Below are positions 12,048 to 23,500 of a DNA stretch of 64,000 bases, in pieces. Made by a program: the position numbers and the translations under genes. A model generated the notes under the pieces. That model saw only the letters and a list, made by a program, of their open reading frames with translations, had not been told where the DNA came from and made no database searches. Source of the stretch: Hansfordia pulvinata (taxonomy: Eukaryota > Ascomycota > Sordariomycetes > Xylariales); contig BJKQ01000001.1 of the NCBI GenBank assembly GCA_006538405.1, positions 1,054,001-1,118,000 of the forward strand, written 5' to 3'. Each line of letters begins with the position of its first letter. Within the stretch, counting starts at the first letter, position 1.

Positions 12048-14237
12048 ATGTCGCTCCTCCACCCCCTGGCAGTCGCCGTCTGCCTGGGCTTCTCGGCAGT
12101 CCACGGCGCCATGATCCCGTCCTCAGCCACGTCACCGCCGGCGGCAGCTCACACTGCCACCACGACAAGTTCGAATCGTCCGAACCAAGGGGGAGGTTTC
12201 TGGGCTTCGCATATGCAGAAGGCTGGCTACCCTTCGAACCGAGAAGTCTGCACGGAGATTACAAACAATGAAAGCAACCTTTGGGCTAAGAGCAAAGCAG
12301 GCGACTACCTCAGCTCGTGGGTTCAGGACAACAATGGAGACATGAGTACGGCTCTTACCCCCCCGTGATTTGGCTGCAATGGCTGCAGATGTGTGCGTTG
12401 AGGGGGGCAGTTGACTAATTGACTTGGACACAGCTGGCTGGGTCCAGAAGCTCCACGAAAACGCGACGGCACAGTCAGGGATTACGCCCGGCAACCTGGA
12501 CTGCACCATGTTGCACACCGAAAACTGCCAACCTCCCGGCGATGGCGATTGTCAAAACTACAATCCGGCAGCCTGTGAGTGGAGAGCGTGGAACAGCTAC
12601 GCCGTGAGTCGCGAGTGGCCGCAAACTAACCCCTTCTTTCCCAGTCACGGTTATCCAGACAGAGGTTGTCAACCTCTACGGTCTGCTGCAGGCCATGGAT
12701 GTGTCCACTATCAAGCAGACGCTCATGACCAAGCTGGACCTGGGCACCATGGTCAGGACGTTTCTCCCCGCGGCGACTGCTGCGAAGGTCAAGACCAGGT
12801 TTTCCATTACTGCTGTCAGCTTACCCAACCCTTTGAGGAAGTCCTCTCGCGACGCAGCAAAACTGACATATACCAGGTTACGATGTGGCTGTTGTCTGGC
12901 ATCTTTGGTATCATGGGTCTCCTCTCACCAGCAGGTCTGATTGTGGGGAGTCCGGCAATCATTGGAGAGATCACGGCGCTCATGGCCGTCTCCTCAGGAG
13001 GTGCTTTCATTTTCAACACACTTGGTGCCGTACTCAGTAAGCCCACCCTCCAATACCATTCAGGCTCATTCATGCGACGCTGGGGGGAAACACATGATTG
13101 TGGAAGAAAGAGGAAAGAAAACTCCCAGAAAACTAACACGTTTCCAGGCATTACCAGCAACCTGGTCCCGGATCACTCCATTGACCCCAACAACATGGAG
13201 GCCCAGCTATCCACGGCACTTGCGAGCTTCTTCGACATGCTCAGCGGGCAGACCGCAGCGATCGCGTCCAAGCTGTTCGGAGGTACGCCACAGACGGACG
13301 TGGATCTCAACCACTTCGCCGCGCTGGTAAAGAATCCGTTGGCCGGATCCTCGGCCGCCGCTCCCAACCCGCCCGGCAAACCCTGGGAGCCCATCACGGA
13401 CCTGTGAGAGATTCCCTTTACCTCACTTCACCACTAGGTAATTCCGAAACATGCCATGCTAATAGACGGTATCATCAGGTTCCAGCACGACCAGTTCATC
13501 AACCAGACCAACGCGGCGCAGCTAATCCAGCCCATCTTCAACGCTGGTTTCCAGACCATGGTACGGACTTACCCCGCTCATACTATGCGCTCGCTCAGCC
13601 CGCTAACCTTGATGTAGAAGGTCGGCATGATTGGCGGGCTTTGGAATGCCCAAAGCATATACGTGATGCAATATGTAAGAATGGCTTCTTTTCTTTCCTG
13701 CCCCCCCCCCCCCCCCCCCCCGAACATCATCAAGGCAGACCAGTGCTAATATGACATGACCGCAGACCCAAATCGACCAAAACACGTGCACCACCACCTA
13801 CCACGGAGCTGGCCGCTGGGTGGACAATGTGAGTAAAGCCCCTAACCAACTGCCTCTTTCGTGAAGTGCAACTAATAGATTGCTCTTCTCAGTCCTGCTA
13901 CGTCCTGAAGATCGGCGGCAAGTGCCTGAACGTGCGGGACGGCTCGGACGAGGCAGGTACGCAGCTCGCTGCCGCTGAGAAAACGTACGGACTCAACACG
14001 GCGCAGTTCTTCCGCAATGTGCGCGACTGCAACAACAACCCGATGATGAGCAACCGCAATTACACCATCGATGCCATCGGCAGCATGAACCAGTGCTTCT
14101 ACGGCTTGCATTTCCTTAGCGCCCCGAACCCGGATACCACCGAAAACATCAACACACAGGTCGCCGACGAGCTGGGCATCAACTACCCCAAGAGCCGCCT
14201 ACGCCACTTTTGGCACTGCACCCTGCAGTTCCACTGA
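12048..14237 (+). CDS. secreted protein with internal hydrophobic hairpin, possibly DUF7872-like
   Basis: Nine exons: 12048-12345, 12434-12574, 12645-12814, 12877-13036, 13148-13403, 13479-13560, 13618-13674, 13766-13828, 13893-14237. All introns are GT-AG, several with CTAAC/CTGAC branch sites, and the sum is 1572 nt (523 residues) without a stop. Residues 1-21 form a signal peptide (hydrophobic AVAVCLGFSAVHGA). A Cys-containing N-terminal domain follows (VCTEITNN, LDCTMLHTENCQPP, DCQNYNPA), then two hydrophobic segments joined by a Pro/Gly turn (exon 4, WLLSGIFGIMGLL and the ITALMAVSSGGAFIF region), then a Cys-bearing C-terminal domain (GGKCLNV, RDCNNN). The architecture recalls fungal secreted proteins filed under DUF7872, but that is from memory and weak. 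Extracellular location is inferred; function unknown. It stands alone, with 10.7 kb empty upstream and 4.6 kb downstream. Donor choices at 12575 and 12815 are mine, taken because they alone keep frame. Confidence 0.75.
13701..13721 (+). repeat. poly-C tract, 21 nt, inside an intron
   Basis: Run of 21 C within the intron 13675-13765 of the secreted-protein gene, where it replaces a normal polypyrimidine tract upstream of the CTGAC-like/ATGAC and CGCAG acceptor. Confidence 0.9.
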
Positions 14238-17200
14238 TGGATGAAAAAGGAACAAGCTGATGACGAAAGAACAGACGGAAGCGATCTTCTTCCTTGTCTA
14301 TATACGCCTTTTTTGCGCCCACATCCCGAAGAGCCGGCACAGGGAGGGAATTGGTCCAGCGCTCCGGGGGCTCGGAGCATTGACCTTTCCCCCTTTCTCT
14401 TCGCATGCACATAACTCACCCATTTTTCAGTTCGAAATGAACCCATACCTGCGGTACCTAGCGATTTTGTCGAATTGAGCGATACGAAGACACATACAGA
14501 TATCTACCGGGAACAAAAGACCAGCAGCGAGAGGAAAGTAAACAAGAGAAGATGGGGAACGAAGGGAAAGGCTAAGCAACGTGGCAGCTCCGCGCACGTT
14601 GAGCATGGGGAGGCAGGTTCCATGCTCAACACAACTAACAACCGACCGAGGCACTCTTTGGCGCAAGCGACACACACGAACACGAACACGATCATGATAG
14701 ACAGACGCGGCTGACACGCGATCAGCTTTTTTTTCCCCTTTCCGGAGCCTATACGAGGCTGAGCGGAGGAGGCGTTTCCAGAGGTTTTGGGGAAAGTACT
14801 TTATGGCTTTGCGGTTCCTGTAACTTATTTCGGCCTTTGAGGTACATAAATCGAGATGCAGCCCTTTTGGACACTGTGAGTGATCAACGATGCTTCAGAA
14901 CCTTTCCACTTCCCCCCTTCCCCTCAAGGTAAGAAAAGTCGCTTTCAAGAAGCCTTGGAAAAGCGCACACATCTCCTTCCTCTCCTCTATTCCCCTCCCC
15001 TCCATCTATCTCCCATCTTGCACGACACTGCGAGGCAGTTGATTACGGGCAATCACCGCAGCGACGCAGCACCACCACCTGTTATGTGGCAAGTATATGA
15101 CCTCCCCATCTTCTCCATTTCCGTCGATGGCCACTCAGAAACACAGCGATACAACCAGGTACCGTGCGTCAACTTGCATTCATGAGACGAACTTCAAGTC
15201 TGCTCGTTCGGATCTGGGTTTGACGAGAGTTTTCTCTCCCTTCCTTTCTTTCTCCTACTCTCACTACAAGAGGTCCAGCGTCTCCGGCATCGCGGGTATT
15301 TAAAAAGGCATTGCTCAGTGAGCCAGTGCGAACGCACGTCGATGCCGGTGGACCTGCGAGCCACCGGATATACAGAATCAATACAGTATTCAAATCTCTC
15401 TGTCCATGAATCACGGCTTATATCTTGATGCACAATGTGTGGGGATGAGCGGAATCCCTCTCGATTCATGTTGGAGAGCTCTATCCATGAAATGTGAAGA
15501 TAACGACCCTGCCTACGCTGTCTTGACGCACGTCTCGGCGTTGACCATGAGACGGGGCAGTCTTTCGGTTCGCGGACCGACCGGCGGAGACGACGGCGGC
15601 AAAGAAGATGAGGAATATTTTCATCAACTCCCCATCCTCTTAGCACGCGCTGGGTGCATCCGCCTGATGGTGCTCGGACGGAGGCAGGACTCACAAGATG
15701 TGGCCCCCCAATGCCCCCACCTCCTCCCGACATCTCATGGAGTAAATAGCCCAAGTGCAGGGCGATTGAGAGCGAGACCCAAGAAGAAGGGGAAAGAAGC
15801 AAGGAAAAACGCGACGCACCCGACTGTGCACTGTGCAGGAGGGGAGGTAGACTCCGCGGCGGACTGCGTGCGTTGTCCGGATCGGCCCCTCTGCATATCT
15901 CGGCATTGGGCCCCCAAACCGGTTTGCTTTCTGGGGTCTGTGGCAATCCTCGGCCACTTGCCCGCTGCCGCGATGGAATGACGAACACCCTTGACGAGAC
16001 TTTGGGGCTGCGAGATGATGGCGTGAAGGAGCTATTGACTGGTCACCGATCTCTTGAGGTGCACAGCTCTGCAGGGTAGGTGATCACCCCCCCATTCCCC
16101 CCTCTCCTCACACTCAAGCGATATTGTGTCGATGTTTTTTACAGCTCGAGGCGCTGCCACACTGTCCACTTCCCCATCCCGACCCGTCGCGTTGCACAGC
16201 AGAGACGAAGTGGCTTACGTCGACGCTCACTCGCCGTCCTAGCCGTCGCCCATTCACTGCCGGGGAAAGAAGCGTCAGGAAGGGGGGCGAGGGCGTATCA
16301 CGCCGTCCTAGTGCCTGCCTTGACTCGGGAGAGCTTGGTGAAGCGGGGAGGAGACCCTGCCATGGATGGCCACTGCCCAGTGTAGATAGCTGTTGGGTAC
16401 TTTTAGCCACCTGCCTACAACCAACCTACCTGCCACTACGCGCCCCCAGAAAATCGCCAGAAACGCGTTGCCCGCCCGCTGGTTGCCGAGGGTCAGGTCG
16501 GTTTCTGGCGCTGGCGCTCCGATGCCGTCGAGGATCAGATGAGGATCCCGTGCTGCCCAGTAGTGGGGGGGAGTTCGTCCGCGAAACGGGAGTGGTCGTC
16601 TTTGCACGGATACATCCATGTACGTGTGTATCTGTACCTAGGTAGGTGTATATATCGATGGAAATGATCTCAATGGCCTACCACCTGCCTCACAGTTACT
16701 TAAAACATATCATACCTACCTTACCACCAGGTAGGTAGATGTAGGTAGGTAACCAGTACGGGATATGTGATGGCTGCTGCTGCTGCACAGTGTTGCAGCT
16801 TCGGAGCTACTGCGAGGTTAAAAGCTGGAGACTGGGGACGGAGACCGGGTCCGGCCGACACACGCCCCCCTCTCCGTTTTCTCTTCTTTCGTTTCCCGCA
16901 CGCCCCCTTCCTATCCCTCCCCACCTTTGGGCTTACAAGCCACTCAGCCCTGGAACCAGTCAGCCAGCCAGCCAACCAGCCAGCCTTTGCAAAGATGTAG
17001 GTGTTTTTGTTGTGGTATGTATGACCATCATCACCACCAACTAGGTAGGTACGTACATGTAGTTAGCTGGCTGCTGCCCACTCTAGCTCGCCCGCTTGGC
17101 GTGCCACTATCTACATAACTACCTACCTACCCACCTACTCAACCGCAATGCCTTGGCCGCGCATACATGGTACAGAGCCATCAGGCACTGCCTCCCTTGG

Positions 17201-18879
17201 CGCAAGGATCATGACTTTGCGTCTGGTGACCCTTCACGGAGCCAGGAAGCGCGAGGCCGCCCGCTGCGCTGCGTCTGTCTGTCTGATTCCCGGTCGGATG
17301 GCGATGGTGTACGAGCAAGCGGGGCACTGGCGAGGCCATCTGACGCCGAATTTTTGGCCCACCCTACCCCCGGATTTTAGGGGTCTGCGTGGATGGCTTC
17401 ATATGTAGGTGAGAAGCGTGGTCGGTCCCTGCTTCATGCTGCTGCACTAGCACCCACGCCAAAAGCCCCTTCCCCCCCTCTCTCCTTTCCGCGTCGTTGC
17501 CATTGGTGTCGTTTTGTCTTGGGCGGGCCGGGGAAAGAAAAAAAAATAGGCTAAGAAATGCAAAATGCATGTAAGTGGCATGGAGGGGCAAGGCACGAGG
17601 AACACAGGCGGGGAGTCGAGGCCCGGCTTTGCGCGGTGATCCCGGGGCACTGCTACTAACGACATGCACAGTATAGTGGTACAGTATGGCGCTGTACGTC
17701 GGTCGGTAGCTGGTAGGTCGCTTGCTTTTCCCATCGAGGGACCCCTTCATGACTCGACGCACGCGTGATCGATGATGACGATCCAAGAAGTCTGCTGGCT
17801 CCAAGCCTGTGGCGAGTCCGGGAAGAAGAGGAGGAGGAGGGGCAAGCGACGCCGCGAGAAACAGCGTTTAAGGCGAAAACAACACCACAGCACAACCAGA
17901 AAAACAGAAGAAAAAAGCAAAAACAGACAGGTGGCAGACAACACCGCGGGCGTGGACGTGGCAATACCGTCTCGCAACACGACCGACCCCTTCCATGTCC
18001 CATCTTCATTCCGGATGCCAAACCTGGAGGGAAAAAAGCCAAGTGCCTTACAGATACAGGACGACAGAGGGTCAAGGCTGACATTCTCTCGTGGGCAGAG
18101 CAGACTGTGCGGCACGCGGATGCCGAGTCCGCCCAGTGTCAGCAGGTCTGCCAGTGTTCCTTTCAAAGCTTTAGAGTACTGTACTTGCCTTAGATAGCGT
18201 GAGTGGGTGGTGCCTGACGTGTTGTACATTCATAAATTGTATGTACCGTACCTCAGGTAATGTATCACCTACATGTAGGTTTGAGGTCTTAGGTAAAGTA
18301 TTTATTAGGTTCAAGGCCGCCGCCGCTGCTCGCCGGTCTGACAGCCCGTCAGTCCCCCTCTCTCATCCATCGGTCGTTGCTGCGCCTTCCTTGTGCTACG
18401 TTCTGGACCGGACCGGACCTTTCCCTATTAGCAAGACTGCAGGTGGACTGATTGACTCCCCATACTTACCTACCTACCCTACAAACAACAGTCCCACCAC
18501 CATCGTCCCAGTGTCAGCAGTGTCAGCTGCCCCCCGTCTATGTACCTATCCCATCCCATCTCCCTACTACCTACCACTTGACCTCCCTACAACAATAAAG
18601 CTTCCCACGCCAGACCTGGCCTCGTCCTTGTCGATTCTCGATTCCCTACTGCCCTCCTCCACCATTCATCTACCTACCCGAGTCTCGCATCCCGTTATCA
18701 GACTGCCCAAGAGACATAGGTTTGCAGCTTCAGTACCATTTCAAGCCTACGTATAAGCCGTTCCCAACACTTCGGTACGTACGACGAACCCCTCACAAGA
18801 GGCCTTGCTAGCCAGGAGATAGCCGACATCAGATGGCACACTGACACGTGCAAAGCCGCAAAAGGTCCCCGCTACCATC
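14238..18879. other. gene-free region, 4.6 kb
   Basis: No convincing coding sequence. Holds CT-rich stretches (about 14910-15010 and 15230-15260), TACCTACC/GGTAGGTA words around 16630-17130, and TACATGTA at 17054 and 18270. The last 500 bp are pyrimidine-rich with many TACC repeats and probably form the promoter and leader of the gene at 18880. Confidence 0.55.
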
Positions 18880-19372
18880 ATGTCCGACATGAACCCCGGG
18901 GTGGCCGAGCAACCCAAGTTCGAGCCCATGTTCGCCGACGAGCGCAAGACCTCGAGAGATTACTCTGGCACGCCAGAATGGGGTGAGTCCGGAGGAAGAC
19001 AAGACATGAAAGAGAGAAGCAAGCCCGCTGACTACTAGATGAAAAAAAACAGACGCGTCCAAGACGCCACCCTCACGCTTCCAGAAGCGCAAGGGCAGCG
19101 TCTACGCCACGCCCTCGTCCCGCGACGGCCACGTCGAGCGTAACCGCGACGCCGTCGAGGGCTTCCACAAGGCCCACGAGAAGCGCTGGTCCAACGCCTC
19201 CATCTCCACCACGGCCTCCTCGCCCACCCTCCAGGGCCTTGCCGAGGGCAGCAGCCCGCCGTGGCAGCAACAGTGGCAGTGGCAGTCGTCGCAGCAACAA
19301 CAAGGCCAACAAGCTCAGCAGCAGCAGCGTAGGAAGTCTAGCAGGGGTAGCAAGGGTGAGGCCTCGAGCTGA
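18880..19372 (+). CDS. small conserved fungal protein of unknown function
   Basis: Two exons, 18880-18982 and 19053-19372, joined by a GTGAGT...CAG intron of 70 nt; protein 140 residues. The start is the ATG after CCATC, followed by MSDMNPG. The N-terminal two thirds contain RDYSGTPEW, PSRFQKRKGSVYATPSSRDG and FHKAHEKRW, a pattern I recognise from unnamed small proteins in many ascomycetes; no domain or function is known to me. The C-terminal third is low complexity (Gln-rich with QQQWQWQ, then Ser/Arg/Lys). There is no signal peptide or membrane segment, so it is probably cytosolic or nuclear and partly disordered. Confidence 0.75.
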
Positions 19373-20505
19373 GTGGGCATCTGGATACCTTCTGCACACA
19401 TCTACACACACGGATAACCCACAATGCAACCCCCCTTTTATGAGCACAAATATTACCGCCCCTCTCCTTATAACACATTCTGGGCACAAGGGCTCTCGTG
19501 AGTCATGGCGGAGAGCACCGGACAGCCGAAGTGTATTGCCTACCAACCCCCTCATAGTATTTTCTTATTAATACCCCTGAATCGACCTACTTGCCCGACG
19601 AGGACTTTTGGCCTACTACGAAAAAGAAGCACACAGCAGCCCAATCGTTTAATTCTTCCCAGTTCTTTCGACCCAATGCCCACCAGTCAGGATTTATCAA
19701 CTTTGTCTCTTTGGACTATCTGACCTATGCACACACAAGCAACCTCGACCTCGATGTTTTCGCTGAGCTAACCAACTTCGCCTTTCCTCTCCGCCCTTCC
19801 CTTCGTTTCTAGGCGTCGAACCGGGCTACGCCTGGGTTTTTGGCTAGCAATACTTTCCACAGCTATAGTCCGGGCCCACGCTTCCGCACCCAGGGCGCCC
19901 TTCGTCCGCACCTACCGGCTCGCAACTGACTGGGACTCATATGTCAGGCGGTGGCGAATCGTCTCGTTCTTTTTCTCGTTCTGTTGTTTTCCAATACGCG
20001 CGGATCCGGTGGACAGGCTTTGCTTCCAGCAATGCTGACTTGCAAAGTCAGAGAGGGTATGATGTTTGTGGTTTGCGTAACTGGTTGCTACAGTTGGGTG
20101 AGGAGAAGCTTGCAAGCAAGAAAAGGCATGGCAGATTGACAGGGTTTGGAAGCATTGGTTACCGTGTACACTGAGAAAACTCTTGTTGGGCTTCAGGAGT
20201 CGGCCGCACGTTGGGTAGTACTAGGACTTATGAATACTTGAATTGGCTCGAGGCCTCCAGTTCCCTTGCAACCGCGCGATCAGGCCGCAAGGATGTGCCG
20301 AGTTGCGCCAACATGTTGATTGTTAATGTTCTACACGATACGCATAACGCTAATACTTATTCCGAACCCTGCCTCCGCCCCGCCTTGCTCAGTATGCTAC
20401 GCGGAGGCGGGTGCCGGGTCAGACCCCTCCACATCCAAGATATTCAACTACATCTCAAGTCCCCACAAACAGGCAAGGAGAATCATACCCTCTGTCCCCA
20501 CAGCC
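19373..20505. other. intergenic, convergent gene ends
   Basis: Lies between the stop of the small + strand gene and the stop of DOP1 on the - strand, so it should hold two 3' untranslated regions. I see no further gene or repeat. Confidence 0.55.
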
Positions 20506-23500
20506 TCACAGGGCTTTGACGATAGTGCGCTCGTCAAACAGGTCCCGGAGCAGGCTAGCCGCCGCCGCCTCCTCGTCCAGCAGGTTCATAGCGTACGTCG
20601 ACTCGAAGGCGAAGATGCTCAGCTGCCCGAAGAAGGGCCGCAGCACGCGCGACACGAGCTCCTCGCGCCCTCCCCGGTCGCTGCCGGCGGCGGCCGCCGT
20701 GCCCGACGCCGCCGCTTCCGCCGCCGCCAGGTCCTCGTCGCTGATGACGCCTGCTCCCCCTCCGCCGCCACTGCTCGCGGCCGCGGCTTGCTCGTCGTCG
20801 CCGCCGCCTTGGCCCCTGCCGGAGTGGTGGTCGTGCAGAGTGTCGGTGTAGTCCGAACTCGAGCAGAGGAGGAGCCTCCGCCTGCGCGAAGCGGAAGCGG
20901 GCAGGGAGCCGGCGCCGCTCGCTGACGCCGGCGCGCTCGCCGATGCCGCCGGCGCGCCCTGGTTTTTCTTGTTCCTCTTCTCCCGGCCGGCCGACTGCGA
21001 CGACTCGGCGTGGTACGGGATCGGCCCGTTGCCCAGCTCGTCGGACAGCTCGTCGGCCAGGGCGACCGGGGCGTAGGCCGGCGACCGGTAGACCGCGTCG
21101 ACGGTGTCCGTCACGAAAAGCCACTGGTGCAGCTGGAAGTCGTCCGGGGCGACGGCGATCAGGAGGTCGAGCAGCTTGCAGGCCTGGAGGGCCGAGGCGA
21201 CGCTGTAGAGTTCTGCTGCGGCGCTGCCCTCCGCGGCCGCGACCGAGGAGACCGCTGCGTGCAGCTCGGCGTTCACCACCGGCCACACGGGGCCAAGATG
21301 GATTGCCGAGGTCCGTAGCACCAGCGCACGGATGACCATGTAGATCTCGGCGCGTGTCGTCGACGACGGAGAAGACGTGGCCGTCGCCGCTAGCAGCTCG
21401 ACTAGCTTATCCAGGATGGCTGGCAGGTCCGTCACAAACGTGTCCGTTGGCGATGATAGGATCAGCGTGGCGACGCGACGAAGATTTAGCTGGGTCTTTC
21501 GGTCGGCTTCTAGTCGAGCTGATGTCGCGCCCACCCCAAAGACAATGCCTGCCGTGGTGGGCGGCGTGATCCGGCCGAGAATCTCTGTCAGTCGATCCTT
21601 GTCCGCAATCGTCCATTGCTTCAGGAGCGGCAACCAGTCGCTGCGCACAAGGCGAGCCGGGGAGGAGAAGAACCGCGCATCGTTGAAAGCATCCCCGATG
21701 TCCTTCTTCCACGTCTTCTGGTTGTTGGGAAGTCGCGTAAGCTCTTGCAGGAGCCGCAGAGCATTCTTCGACATGGTCTCGGGAAAGTTCTTGGACCGGA
21801 TCGACGGTCCGATCAGGTTAATCGAGATAGACGACGCGGCATTGAGCACGCGATCCGACTCGACAAGGATCTTAGGTAGGTTGGGCACGACAGCAGATAG
21901 GATCCCAACAACATCGTCAGCTCTCTCGGTCGGACTCCTAGTCGACGGGAGATGCTTCTCGTCGTGGGCTCCCGAGTCAGCCAAGGACCCTGTCGCCGCA
22001 TCGGAGAACGAGAAAGGCCTCGTTGTGAACAGCGCAGTCAACAAGCGAAGGAACAGATCCTGGAAACGTGTTAGTATACTTGGCGTGGGGCAAATCAGGG
22101 GGGCCTGCAACTTACACCCAACTCTCTGCGCATCTTCCGTTGCTCCCCAAAGTTGGTGTTGTCAACCTTCTCGCCCAGAATCGCCGCAAATTCAAGCAGA
22201 CTAGGCAGAGTCTGTCGGTGGGGAAGGGATTGCCCAACAGATCTTTCAAGAACGTCATGCAGTCTTGCCAGATCTCGTCCATAGCATCATCCTCAAGAGA
22301 GCGAGCATAGTCAACCAGGAATATCACCACGTCAGTATCCTGCAGCTCGATTGTCAAAGTGGACTTCCGGACAGGATCTAGCGCCCCCGGGTTCGAGCGA
22401 CTGTAGATTGAGTTGAATATGGCCGGAATGGTGTGTTTGGGACGGGAACCATCCAGCGCTGGCAGAAGGTGAAGGACCGCAGTCTGCTTCGATGTATCCG
22501 GGTCGCTTTGTGACGCTCGCCAAATCTCCACGACAGTCTCCAGACATTCCAACGCCTCGGCTGCGAACAGGTGCTCCAGGAGGCGTCTGGCTCTATTCCT
22601 CATCCGCAGAGACGTGTAACTGAATGACGCGGCCGATTCGGCATCCTGGGTCCCGGCTTCGGTTCCCTGGCCCCACGACCAGATCTTGAAGCACATCCGC
22701 ACCGCGTCCTGGAATGCCAAGTGAACAGTGAGCCGGTCGTTGGCCGTTGCACTCCGCGCCTGGGCAGCTTCAGAGTTGAAAACCCCGGAAACCATATTGC
22801 CGAAGAACCCCTGAGGCTGATCCGGGCTTTTCGCCACAGACGCAGTTGCCTCTGCGTGCAGCAACGAGTCGTGTGCTCTGGCGAGAACTTGCTCGAGGGC
22901 GTTCAGAAGTGAGATCAAGGTTGTCTCGGGCGCGTTCGTGACGGAGGATGGCATGCTGTTCTCCTTGAAGGTCCGTTGAAGATCTTTGAACGTGTTGCCG
23001 ATCTGGGTGCAGAGTGTCTCAACCAGTGGGATGACAACCTGGAAAACGGTTCGGGAATATAGGGGCAAGCACTCGGCGAGGAAGCTCACCCAGCTGTCCA
23101 GTACAGGCCGACTACTTGCCGAGCTCAGCCCTGCGAGGATGCATTTCAGAAGCGATTGAGGGGGGTGAATACTTCTGACGCAGGCTCCTCTACGTGGATG
23201 GGAGGACCCCTTGCGGCGCCTGTCGGGTGACTCAATGCTCGCTTTTCTCCTTTCGGTGGCCCAGACGCACTCTGCGGTGCTGTATTCCGCATCTTGAGGG
23301 TCGCAAACGTCACATCAAGCAAGAGAACCTGGATGTAAGGGTCGGGTCCCTTCAGCGACTCTGACAACCGCGCGATCAGAATCTCTTCCAGGTCCAGTGC
23401 CAGCAGCGCGTCCGAGTAGGGATTCCTCAGGATCTGATGTAGGGTGTTCAAGCTGTACCGATGCAGCTGAGCGACGCGGAACTGCAGCGCCTGGTTCTGC

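Noticed and set aside
12575..12877. Apparent frame breaks in the secreted-protein gene
   Set aside because: Choosing donors at 12575 (GTGAGT) and 12815 (GTCAGC) restores a continuous 1572-nt frame, so no indel is needed, unlike the six breaks reported elsewhere.
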